NCBI GenBank assembly: GCA_031283515.1
Contig: JAITBS010000268.1
Location: 1-5,295 of the forward strand
Reading direction: 5' to 3'
Length of the DNA: 5,295 nucleotides
DNA from: Planctomycetaceae bacterium
Lineage (GTDB): Bacteria > Planctomycetota > Planctomycetia > Pirellulales > Thermoguttaceae
The notes beneath the pieces are model-generated. The model ran no database searches, had not been told where the DNA came from, and saw only the letters and a list, made by a program, of their open reading frames with translations. Below are positions 1-5,249 of the stretch, piece by piece; the stretch's first letter is position 1, and each line of letters begins with the position of its first letter. Both the position numbers and the translations under genes were made by a program.

Positions 1-39
1 ACTATCAACTCTCAACTATTCCACTGATAGATTACCAAA

Positions 40-61
40 TTTTTTTGTTTTTTATTTTTTT
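40..61. other. T-rich low-complexity tract upstream of the first gene
   Basis: Twenty of 22 bases are T (runs of 7, 6 and 7 T separated by one G and one A). It lies about 105 bases upstream of the first start codon. A weak 6-bp inverted repeat (CTATCA at 2-7, TGATAG at 25-30) precedes it, so the two could be the tail of a terminator for a gene left of the window. The 17-base loop makes that uncertain. It could equally be a flexible or bent promoter-upstream element. I see no gene in 1-166. Confidence 0.4.
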
Positions 62-156
62 AATTTGAGGTTATTGACTATCATTCTATTTTGTAGGAAA
101 ATTTTCTTTTGATACATCAATTTGGTGTTATCGGCAATTTGGAATTTGACAGTTAC

Positions 157-160
157 GGAG
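157..160 (+). promoter_or_regulatory. Ribosome binding site GGAG that decides the start of the first GspF-like gene
   Basis: GGAG sits 6 bases before the ATG at 167. The same frame is open upstream to a TTG at 122 and a GTG at 125, but those have no purine-rich site before them. Family homology also only begins after the ATG, so 167 is the better start. Confidence 0.6.
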
Positions 161-166
161 CAACTA

Positions 167-1192
167 ATGATTCAACATGATCAATTAATCGGTCTTTGTG
201 ACGAAATAGCCGCGTTGGTTCGGCTTGATTTACCGCTTGAAGAGGCATTGCGGAACCGAAGTCATGATCTTCCGGCTCGGTTGGGCAATCGTGTTCGGGA
301 ACTGGTTGACCGTTTGGAATCCGGTCAGTCGTTGTCCGAAGCCTTACAAAAAGAACCCAACTTTCCGCCGGTTTACGCCGCCGTCGTTGAAGCAGGACTC
401 GAATCCGGGAATCTCGCAGGCGCCCTCGAACAAATCGCCCATAACTTGCGAATGTTACGCGACTCCCGTAACTTCCTACAAGGTGCTATGTTGTACCCGA
501 TGTTCGTTTTCACCGTTCTCTTGCTGCTCTTTTCACTCGTTACACATAAACTTGTCCCGACTTTTGTTGATTTTTATAACAGTTTCTCCATTGAATTAAC
601 CTGTTTACATTCTCTGGCGTTTATTCAAAACTGTTTGGGTCCGATTGAATTACTTTTTGTTCCTTTGCTTTGGGGAATGTACGGAATTTGGTGTTTTCGG
701 TCGAAGCGTTCCGTGTTTCTGATACTTCGAACTCCGTTGCTGTTTTTTTGGTTACGAACCGCCAACCGGAATCTGGCTCAAGCAACATTCGCCCAAATGA
801 CCGCGTTACTTATTCGTTCCGGTTTGCCGTTTCCTCGTGCGTTGTCGTTGAGTTTTCAAAGCATTGGCGTTTCGGTGTCCGAACCGGAATTGGAACAACA
901 ACTCCATTCCCTCAAACAAAAGAACCTCACAACCAATCGACTCCTGTATCCATTGAGCAATCTCGTCAACTGGACACTCGGAATATCTGACCAAACCATT
1001 TTGCTTTCCGGTTTGGATCAGTATGCCGAACTACATACCTTTCAGGCAAAAAATAATCTGGAACGTCTCGAAAGTTGGTTGCCGGTGATGTTGTTGTTTC
1101 TGTTGGGCGGAATCATTTTGGCGGCTTATTTTCTGGCAATTATTTTTCCTTACGGTTATTTGTTGTATCAATTATCAAATTATCATGTATGA
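167..1192 (+). CDS. Type II secretion system F family protein (platform paralogue F1)
   Basis: This is a 341-residue inner-membrane platform protein of the GspF/PilC family, which links the secretion ATPase to pseudopilus assembly. Two T2SSF domains are visible. Domain 1 (about residues 5-130) has the family pattern LCDEIAALVRLDLPLEEAL, then a GQSLSEAL segment, then AGLESGNL followed by a helix. A membrane helix at about 108-130 is followed by VPTFVDFYNSF, like the usual VPxF stretch after the first helix. A second helix spans about 157-177. Domain 2 (about 203-300) opens with FAQMTALLIRSGLPFPRAL, then loses similarity. A hydrophobic C-terminal helix spans about 305-335. This two-domain, three-helix topology is canonical, though ~340 residues is shorter than the usual ~400. 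In AGLESG the first acidic residue of the common GEESG motif is Leu, and the domain 2 copy of that motif is not recognisable. The start is ATG 167, chosen for its GGAG site. An alternative TTG at 122 would add 15 residues. The family is well supported. The exact system (T2SS, T4P-like or a planctomycete-type pseudopilus) is not. Confidence 0.88.
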   Translation: MIQHDQLIGLCDEIAALVRLDLPLEEALRNRSHDLPARLGNRVRELVDRLESGQSLSEALQKEPNFPPVYAAVVEAGLESGNLAGALEQIAHNLRMLRDSRNFLQGAMLYPMFVFTVLLLLFSLVTHKLVPTFVDFYNSFSIELTCLHSLAFIQNCLGPIELLFVPLLWGMYGIWCFRSKRSVFLILRTPLLFFWLRTANRNLAQATFAQMTALLIRSGLPFPRALSLSFQSIGVSVSEPELEQQLHSLKQKNLTTNRLLYPLSNLVNWTLGISDQTILLSGLDQYAELHTFQAKNNLERLESWLPVMLLFLLGGIILAAYFLAIIFPYGYLLYQLSNYHV

Positions 1193-1230
1193 CGGCGTGA
1201 CGGGTTTACTTTTTAATTCCCGTCACGGTC
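1191..1230 (+). other. Hairpin at the stop codon of the first GspF-like gene
   Basis: CGTGACGGG (1196-1204) and CCCGTCACG (1219-1227) form a perfect 9-bp stem with a 14-base loop. GAC (1191-1193) and GTC (1228-1230) extend it to 12 bp around a two-base bulge. The stem overlaps the last two bases of the TGA stop. No T-run follows (ATTTCAATT), so it is not a classic intrinsic terminator. It could be a partial terminator, a 3'-end stabiliser limiting read-through between paralogues, or a protein site. Confidence 0.6.
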
Positions 1231-1267
1231 ATTTCAATTACTGTAACTCCAACCGGTAGTCCTAATA

Positions 1268-2263
1268 ATGTATGAAACGATGTTGTTAATTTCACAGGCG
1301 GTACAGTCGAACCTTCCGTTGGGTGAAGCGATTCGGTTGTTGGTGAGCGGCGGTAAAAATAATCGGCTCAATCGTTCCTTGCTCCGTTTTGCCGCATTAC
1401 TGGACGAAGGACTGGAACCGCAAACCGCTGTACGAAAAGCCAAATTACCGCGGCGATTAACCGCTCTCCTGGAAACAGCCTTCAAAAGCGGCAACTTTCC
1501 CGAATATTTTGCCGAACTCACGGAAACAGAACAAGAACGAAGTAAAACGTTCCAAATATTAACCAATTTATTGGCGTATCCGATACTTTTGTTCGGAATT
1601 ACGTTGGCTGTCGTGGAAATTTTGGCGTTCACCACGTGGAAGTTCGAAGCAATTTTTCTGGATTTCGATATGAATCTTCCATTGCTGACGGAAAGGGTGA
1701 TTATATTCAGTCGGATGTTGGCTCAGCCGGAAACGTATTTTATTTTGATTGGCGGTATTCTTGTTCTCTTTTTACTGATACGATTATTTTTTTCGTCCTT
1801 TTGGTTTCGTATTCCGATTTTGGGTACTCTTTTCTGTTCGCTTGCTTCGCAGAAATTATTAAGACAATTATTGTTTTCAATAAAACGCGGTGTACCGTTG
1901 GATCAGGCGTTGGAACTTGCGGCGGGAAGTTTTTCCTTCAATCGGGCGTATCGAACAAGATGTCTGAAAGCCGCCGCTCTTGCCAAAGAAGGCACCAAAT
2001 TTTCGCAACTTATTTTGTTTTTCCCGTTGATTTTTCCGCGTTGGCTTGTTCCTTTTATTCAGACGGCGGAAAAGAATGATACGATTCCGTCGGCGTTGCA
2101 ACGTAGTCTTGAAGTTCTCAAAGCCGACCAAATCGGTTCCGCATTCCTTTTCTATTCTGTTTTTATTCCGACGATTTATCTCTTTCTCTTTTTTGTTTTT
2201 ATGTGTTTCACCCTTGCCTTGCTTTCGCCGTTCGTTGGATTAGTAACTGCTTTGAGCGGTTAA
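1268..2263 (+). CDS. Type II secretion system F family protein (platform paralogue F2)
   Basis: This is a 331-residue GspF/PilC-family membrane platform protein and the second of three in tandem. Domain 1 (about 1-97) opens almost at the first residue with MLLISQAVQSNLPLGEAIRL, so the N-terminus is short for the family. DEGLEPQTAV matches the G-x-S-L-x-x-A segment. LLETAFKSGNFPEYF aligns with the usual IxAGExSGxLxxxL but lacks its acidic residue. Membrane helices fall at about 98-122, 157-177 and 291-327. After helix 1, FEAIFLDFDMNLPLLTERV resembles the conserved P-x-x-x-x-x-x-F-x-x-LP-x-x-T stretch. Domain 2 (about 192-290) has LLRQLLFSIKRGVPLDQALELAA and later IQTAEKNDTIPSAL, which keeps one Glu of the GEESG motif. 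ATG 1268 is the first start codon after an in-frame stop at 1244. It has no strong Shine-Dalgarno site; the best is GGTAG at 1255-1259. It lies 75 bases after the first paralogue and is strongly diverged from it, so this is not a recent duplication. Confidence 0.83.
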   Translation: MYETMLLISQAVQSNLPLGEAIRLLVSGGKNNRLNRSLLRFAALLDEGLEPQTAVRKAKLPRRLTALLETAFKSGNFPEYFAELTETEQERSKTFQILTNLLAYPILLFGITLAVVEILAFTTWKFEAIFLDFDMNLPLLTERVIIFSRMLAQPETYFILIGGILVLFLLIRLFFSSFWFRIPILGTLFCSLASQKLLRQLLFSIKRGVPLDQALELAAGSFSFNRAYRTRCLKAAALAKEGTKFSQLILFFPLIFPRWLVPFIQTAEKNDTIPSALQRSLEVLKADQIGSAFLFYSVFIPTIYLFLFFVFMCFTLALLSPFVGLVTALSG

Positions 2264-2264
2264 C

Positions 2265-2303
2265 GTAACGATGTTCCGGTTTGGCAGGAACATTAACAGT
2301 TAC
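2265..2303 (+). other. Hairpin just after the stop codon of the second GspF-like gene
   Basis: ATGTTCC (2271-2277) pairs with GGAACAT (2287-2293) around a 9-base loop. GTAAC (2265-2269) pairs with GTTAC (2299-2303) outside an asymmetric internal loop. It starts one base after the TAA. No T-run follows directly (TCCATTAAAA), so it is a weak terminator candidate or a 3'-end structure. Confidence 0.5.
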
Positions 2304-2432
2304 TCCATTAAAATCCGGTATTTTATTTTTATTGATTCAATTTTCCACTTCCGGTTATTCATTAAATATACAGTGTGCATTTATAACAATTACTTTCATA
2401 ATCATTCAATGGAATTTTTTAAAACACTAACC

Positions 2433-2512
2433 ACACGAAAAATCACAAAATAACACGAAAAGAGTCAAAACAAAAATTTCATATTTTTCGTGCTATTTTG
2501 TATGTTTCGTGT
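2433..2512. repeat. Long imperfect palindrome built of ~10-bp CACGAAA units
   Basis: The left arm (2433-2461) and right arm (2485-2512) are inverted copies of each other around a 23-base A/T-rich loop. Paired blocks are CACGAAA (2434-2440) with TTTCGTG (2505-2511), ACAAAATA (2445-2452) with TATTTTGT (2494-2501), and CACGAAAA (2454-2461) with TTTTCGTG (2485-2492), with only a few mismatches and a one-base bulge. Within the left arm the units begin at 2434, 2444 and 2454, an exact 10-base period. Similar CACGAAA/TTCGTG strings occur between genes in many environmental bacteria as far as I recall. It may be a REP/MITE-like repeat or an RNA hairpin upstream of the third platform gene. Confidence 0.7.
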
Positions 2513-2545
2513 TCTAAAATAGAAAACTTCATCAATATTACCACA

Positions 2546-2550
2546 AGAGG
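2546..2550 (+). promoter_or_regulatory. Ribosome binding site AGAGG of the third GspF-like gene
   Basis: AGAGG lies 6 bases before ATG 2557, good spacing for a Shine-Dalgarno site. An ATG at 2552 is in another frame, which does not read the GspF-family protein. Confidence 0.6.
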
Positions 2551-2556
2551 TATGCC

Positions 2557-3783
2557 ATGTCACAATTATTCCGATTTACTATTCGTTGTCTTTTTTGGGC
2601 GATGCTGATTTTGTTTGGGGCGGTATTGTTTTCTATTGTGTTTGTCCTTGTGTGCGATGGAATCGACCCCAAAATACGAGACGTGGTATTGGGTTTTCTT
2701 GAGTTTATCGTGTTTATTTCGTTGTTCCTTGCTGCGTTTATTTTCATGGTTTTGGTGTTTCTCAAGATACGCCGGCAACGTCTGATACTGGCGTTGATTC
2801 AGACGGCACTGGAAAGTGAAACGCCTATTTATGAAGTCCTTCGTTCTTATGCTTCGATGTGTTGGGGACCTTGGTATCGGGCAAAACTGTTTCGATTTGC
2901 GGACAAAATTCAAGAGGGACATTCTATTGTTGAAACAGCGGCAACAGTGAAAGGAATTATTCGTTACGATACGGTCGGTTTAATCAGATTAGGCGGAACA
3001 AAATTACCCGATAAACTGTTTACTCAAACCACCGGCAATGTTTATCAAAGCGGACTCGTTCATGAGCAAGCGTTGTTTCGATTTCTCTGGTATTACTGGT
3101 CTTTACCGTTCCTCTTTTTTCCGGCAGTGTTTTATTTGGTGGCGATTACACCGAAAATGCAAGTCATTTATAAGGATTTTGGCATACCGTTGCCTGCGGT
3201 AACGTTATTTGTTATCAATCTATCAAGGACTGCTATGGTGGACTATTGGTACTTATTTTTACTGTTGCTTTCTATTTTGGTACTGGCGCCGATTTTTTAT
3301 TTTAATTTTCGTTCGGGAATTATTCCTTGGCGTCCTTTGGGAGTACGAAGAATATTACGGCAACGTGATTCCGCACAATTTTTGCGGATTCTTGCCGCCG
3401 GTTTGGAATTGCAAAAACCAATTGAAGAAATTATTGATGTTTATTCCCAAGTTGTTCCGAGTCGTTATCTTCGCCGTTTGGGGCATTATTTTAACACACA
3501 AATTGCTCAAGGTATTAACTGGATTGAAACGTTACGCAAAATGTGTTGGGTTAGCCGGAGTGAAGCGGCACTTCTGGAGTCGGCGGTTCGGACAGACCAT
3601 GTTGAAGCGATGCTTCGGGAGGTTGCCGACGGTAAAGAACAACAGCAACGTACTTCGGATATTGTACAAATACATCTGTTTTCTATTTTATATGTTGTCC
3701 TATTCGGAATATACGTAGCGGTTATGGCTCTCTCGCTTTTCATGTGCCTTATCAATCTGATTACAACCCTTACGAATTTTTAA
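2557..3783 (+). CDS. Type II secretion system F family protein with extra N-terminal membrane helices (platform paralogue F3)
   Basis: This 408-residue protein is the third GspF/PilC-family member in the row. Unlike the other two, it begins with about 75 residues containing two strong membrane helices (about 11-33 and 43-69) before the first T2SSF domain. Domain 1 (about 75-175) has LALIQTALESETPIYEVLRS, a basic KIRRQR border on its N-side, and an EGHSIVETA segment matching G-x-S-L-x-x-A. A helix at about 178-198 is followed by TPKMQVIYKDFGIPLPAVT, close to the family stretch VPxF...LPxxT and the strongest single piece of evidence. A helix follows at about 229-250. Domain 2 (about 268-370) has AQFLRILAAGLELQKPIEEI, and the C-terminal helix is about 372-403. 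The GE-x-SG positions read LGGTKL in domain 1 and AVRTDH in domain 2, so both have lost the usual acidic residues. The predicted five-helix topology would put the N-terminus outside the cytoplasm if the domains stay cytoplasmic. ATG 2557 is supported by AGAGG. Confidence 0.86.
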   Translation: MSQLFRFTIRCLFWAMLILFGAVLFSIVFVLVCDGIDPKIRDVVLGFLEFIVFISLFLAAFIFMVLVFLKIRRQRLILALIQTALESETPIYEVLRSYASMCWGPWYRAKLFRFADKIQEGHSIVETAATVKGIIRYDTVGLIRLGGTKLPDKLFTQTTGNVYQSGLVHEQALFRFLWYYWSLPFLFFPAVFYLVAITPKMQVIYKDFGIPLPAVTLFVINLSRTAMVDYWYLFLLLLSILVLAPIFYFNFRSGIIPWRPLGVRRILRQRDSAQFLRILAAGLELQKPIEEIIDVYSQVVPSRYLRRLGHYFNTQIAQGINWIETLRKMCWVSRSEAALLESAVRTDHVEAMLREVADGKEQQQRTSDIVQIHLFSILYVVLFGIYVAVMALSLFMCLINLITTLTNF

Positions 3784-3830
3784 CAGCAAAAAAAATAATG
3801 AACGGAAAACAAAAAATTGTTGCTGATTTT
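3784..3830 (+). terminator. Weak terminator-like inverted repeat after the third GspF-like gene
   Basis: CAGCAA (3784-3789) directly follows the TAA stop and is repeated inverted as TTGCTG (3820-3825), followed by ATTTTT. The 6-bp stem with a 30-base A-rich loop is poor for an intrinsic terminator, so this is only a candidate. Confidence 0.3.
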
Positions 3831-3831
3831 T

Positions 3832-3861
3832 AACGGATTTAAACGGATTTAATGGATACAG
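3832..3861. repeat. 10-bp tandem repeat AACGGATTTA
   Basis: AACGGATTTA occurs twice head to tail (3832-3841, 3842-3851), followed by a degenerate third unit (ATGGATACAG, 3852-3861). Its core CGGATT reappears inverted as AATCCG at 3892-3897, just before the ribosome binding site of the next gene. This gives a possible weak 6-bp pairing near the translation start. The unit resembles intergenic CGGATT-type repeats I recall from other bacteria. No function is shown by the sequence. Confidence 0.6.
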
Positions 3862-3897
3862 ATTTTATGTTTTATTTTTTAATTTAATAAGAATCCG

Positions 3898-3902
3898 AAA
3901 GG
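3898..3902 (+). promoter_or_regulatory. Ribosome binding site AAAGG of the GspI-like gene
   Basis: AAAGG lies 5 bases before ATG 3908 and 8 before ATG 3911. It overlaps the in-frame GTG at 3902, which rules that GTG out as the likely start. Confidence 0.5.
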
Positions 3903-3907
3903 TGTTT

Positions 3908-4417
3908 ATGATGACAAAATATCATTCCCTCATTTTTGATTGTCCGCGACAACATTCCGAAAAACATTCCGAAAAACGTTGCGGAATTTATTTGCTGGAA
4001 GTTTGCGTTGGTTTGGTATTGGTTTTAGCGGCGTTGACCATTTTCACGCAATCGCTCTTCCAACTCATCGATCACCGCTCCGATCAAAAATTACAACAAA
4101 TTGCCGTCGATACATTACTGAATGTTCAAGAAATGATTGACCTGGAAACATTGTCCGGCAATAGTAACGATAATGACGAAAAACTCAAACCATTGAAAAA
4201 CATGGTTGCTCAATCATTACCGGACGGAAAACTGACCGTCGAAAAACTGGACGAACCGGCAATAAAAAACGTCACGTTTTTTCGGATAACAATATCGTAC
4301 GACAATGGTCAAAACCGTCCTCGCCGTGAATTACCGCTTGTTCGTGCGGTTGATTCAACGCCGGTCAATTCAACATCGACAACTTCGGCGGATTCAACTC
4401 CCGCCGTAACACAATAA
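3908..4417 (+). CDS. Prepilin-type pseudopilin, GspI-like minor pseudopilin
   Basis: This 169-residue protein carries a class III prepilin signal. A basic leader ends in Gly26, cleavage would fall before Ile27, and the mature chain starts IYLLEV with Glu at +5, the residue prepilin peptidase substrates use for pseudopilus packing. A hydrophobic helix covers about 27-48. The next region (SDQKLQQIAVDTLLNVQEMIDLETL) fits the helix continuation of GspI-type minor pseudopilins. A short charged globular part follows, then a Ser/Thr/Asp/Pro tail with two DSTP copies (about 149-169). The leader is about 26 residues, long against the usual 5-15, and contains HSEK twice in tandem (16-23). ATG 3908 is chosen for its AAAGG site; ATG 3911 is nearly as good. 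It starts 124 bases after the third platform gene and precedes a GspJ-like gene, matching the I-J order of T2SS operons. The prepilin class is well supported; the I assignment is an inference from length and order. Confidence 0.78.
   Translation: MMTKYHSLIFDCPRQHSEKHSEKRCGIYLLEVCVGLVLVLAALTIFTQSLFQLIDHRSDQKLQQIAVDTLLNVQEMIDLETLSGNSNDNDEKLKPLKNMVAQSLPDGKLTVEKLDEPAIKNVTFFRITISYDNGQNRPRRELPLVRAVDSTPVNSTSTTSADSTPAVTQ
3952..3987 (+). repeat. 12-bp tandem repeat inside the pseudopilin leader
   Basis: ACATTCCGAAAA is repeated exactly (3952-3963 and 3964-3975), and a degenerate third copy, ACGTTGCGGAAT, follows (3976-3987). As the unit is four codons it keeps the frame and encodes HSEK-HSEK, the third copy reading into the Arg-Cys-Gly cleavage site. 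A slippage-type expansion of the leader is the simplest reading. Confidence 0.7.
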
Positions 4418-4445
4418 TTTCCTTTATTTATATTTTTATTTACAG

Positions 4446-4483
4446 TTTTATTGATACTTTTATTGATACACTTTTATTTATAC
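4446..4483. repeat. 12-bp tandem repeat in the T-rich leader of the GspJ-like gene
   Basis: TTTTATTGATAC is repeated exactly at 4446-4457 and 4458-4469. After an inserted AC, a one-mismatch copy TTTTATTTATAC follows at 4472-4483. The whole gap 4418-4493 is T/A-rich with few purine runs. The ATG at 4494 is preceded by TTTATTTACC, with no Shine-Dalgarno site. Tandem TTGATAC/TATAC strings could serve as promoter elements or as an unstructured A/U-rich translation-initiation region. Confidence 0.65.
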
Positions 4484-4493
4484 TTTATTTACC

Positions 4494-5075
4494 ATGAAAA
4501 ACAACTATTCTGGATTTACGTTAATTGAGACGGTTCTCGTTTTTGCGGCGGAGACCTTTGTTATTGGTTTAGGCGTGGGAGTTCTGTTTTTGGTTACAGA
4601 GACACGGATTAAGGAATCGCGCGGTGATTCTGTACGGTTAGCGGCTTCACGTCTTGCCGACCAGTTCCGCACCGACTTGCACGCCGCAACACAAACTTCA
4701 CTCGAAAATAATTCACTTCGTCTGACACTTCCCAACAACGAAGAAATCGTTTATTCGGTGGAACCTGCGGAGTTGCCCCAACAACCGATTTTACGACGCA
4801 ACAAAAATCAAGATAATAATAAAATCGCAACAGAAACATACACACTTCCGGATCATTCTATTGCGTGGTTCGTGCAAGATAAAAATTCCGGCTTAGTTGC
4901 CTTCAACATCTGGGTACAACCGGTTGACCGCCGTGATCAGATTTTGTTACCGATGCCCGATAAAGAAAACTTAAACCCGTTCACGCATGAAATAGCCGAT
5001 AAAAATAAAATTGGAATCGATCCCCGTTACGCCGCCAATTGGCGAACAATTATTGGAAAAATTAACAAAAAATAA
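4494..5075 (+). CDS. Prepilin-type N-terminal cleavage/methylation protein, GspJ-like minor pseudopilin
   Basis: This 193-residue protein has a textbook prepilin N-terminus: a 7-residue leader MKNNYSG, cleavage after Gly7, and a mature start FTLIE with Glu at +5. A hydrophobic helix follows to about residue 34, with an unusual second acidic residue, Glu20 (+13 of the mature chain), inside it. The stretch RLAASRLADQFRTDLHAA (about 48-65) resembles the LxxxFRxDLxxA segment common in GspJ-type minor pseudopilins. Beta-like segments follow (NSLRLTLPNNEEIVYSVE, LVAFNIWVQPVD). The C-terminus is basic (IIGKINKK). GspJ normally sits with I and K at the pseudopilus tip. There is no GspK-like gene after it, only a repeat array. 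ATG 4494 has no ribosome binding site but puts the leader at the typical length. Prepilin family is clear; the J assignment rests on sequence pattern and gene order. Confidence 0.78.
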   Translation: MKNNYSGFTLIETVLVFAAETFVIGLGVGVLFLVTETRIKESRGDSVRLAASRLADQFRTDLHAATQTSLENNSLRLTLPNNEEIVYSVEPAELPQQPILRRNKNQDNNKIATETYTLPDHSIAWFVQDKNSGLVAFNIWVQPVDRRDQILLPMPDKENLNPFTHEIADKNKIGIDPRYAANWRTIIGKINKK

Positions 5076-5119
5076 AAGTAATATATCAGTGGAATATTCG
5101 TAGATAACAACAATAGGTA

Positions 5120-5133
5120 GCCCTGAAAGGGCG
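5120..5133 (+). repeat. REP-like palindrome A, first copy
   Basis: GCCCTGAAAGGGCG. GCCCT and AGGGC form a 5-bp stem around GAA. It is identical to the copy at 5187-5200 and inverted at 5250-5263. It has no B partner on its left, so it may be a solo or truncated unit. Confidence 0.8.
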
Positions 5134-5143
5134 TTAAGATTAT

Positions 5144-5200
5144 AACCCGCCCCAACGGGGTGGGTTAAATCCTCCCTAATTAACAAGCCCTGAAAGGGCG
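5144..5200 (+). repeat. Composite REP-like unit, palindromes B and A (forward)
   Basis: Palindrome B (5144-5166) has arms AACCCGCCCC and GGGGTGGGTT around AAC, a 10-bp stem with one G-U pair. A 20-base spacer beginning AAATCCTCC leads to palindrome A (5187-5200). B and A centres are about 38 bases apart. The same B-spacer-A order, with a related spacer, occurs inverted at 5250-5295. Confidence 0.75.
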
Positions 5201-5249
5201 ATAGGAAATTTTCAAACAGAACGGTTCGTCATTTAATCCTATTCCCGTT

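Larger units (their letters stand above)
2264..2556. other. 293-base intergenic region between the second and third GspF-like genes
   Basis: This is the longest gene-free stretch between genes here. It holds the post-stop hairpin, an AT-rich middle, the CACGAAA palindrome at 2433-2512 and the ribosome binding site of the next gene. A TATAAC box at 2382-2387 could be a -10 element, but no convincing -35 precedes it. A 60-codon open frame at 2271-2453 is Phe/Ile/Tyr/Asn-rich, as expected from AT-rich noncoding sequence, and has no ribosome binding site. I do not call it. Confidence 0.5.

Noticed and set aside
74..103. Sigma-70-like promoter with TTGACT at 74-79
   Set aside because: At 17-18 bases spacing the -10 would be GAAAAT or AAAATT, a poor match, in T-rich sequence where such hits arise by chance.
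122..166. TTG start at 122 for the first platform gene
   Set aside because: There is no ribosome binding site, and the extra 15 residues show no family similarity. ATG 167 has GGAG at good spacing.
1234..1635. 133-codon minus-strand open frame
   Set aside because: It lies largely within the second platform gene, has low-information composition and no family pattern. It is a shadow of the + strand gene.
1636..2079. 147-codon + strand open frame inside the second platform gene
   Set aside because: It is out of frame with a clear F-family protein, which carries domain motifs and membrane helices throughout this interval.
167..2263. First two platform genes as halves of one frameshifted gene
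   Set aside because: Each has its own two-domain, three-helix layout and separate start. A 75-base gap with a hairpin lies between, so they are complete paralogues.
2271..2453. 60-codon open frame between the second and third platform genes
   Set aside because: It starts inside a hairpin, has no ribosome binding site and an AT-driven Phe/Ile/Tyr/Asn-rich composition, and ends in the CACGAAA repeat.
3209..3718. 169-codon open frame overlapping the third platform gene
   Set aside because: It is a shadow frame within a well-supported GspF-family coding sequence.
4971..5186. 71-codon minus-strand open frame at the right side
   Set aside because: It overlaps the end of the GspJ-like gene and begins in the palindrome array. 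No ribosome binding site or motif is present.
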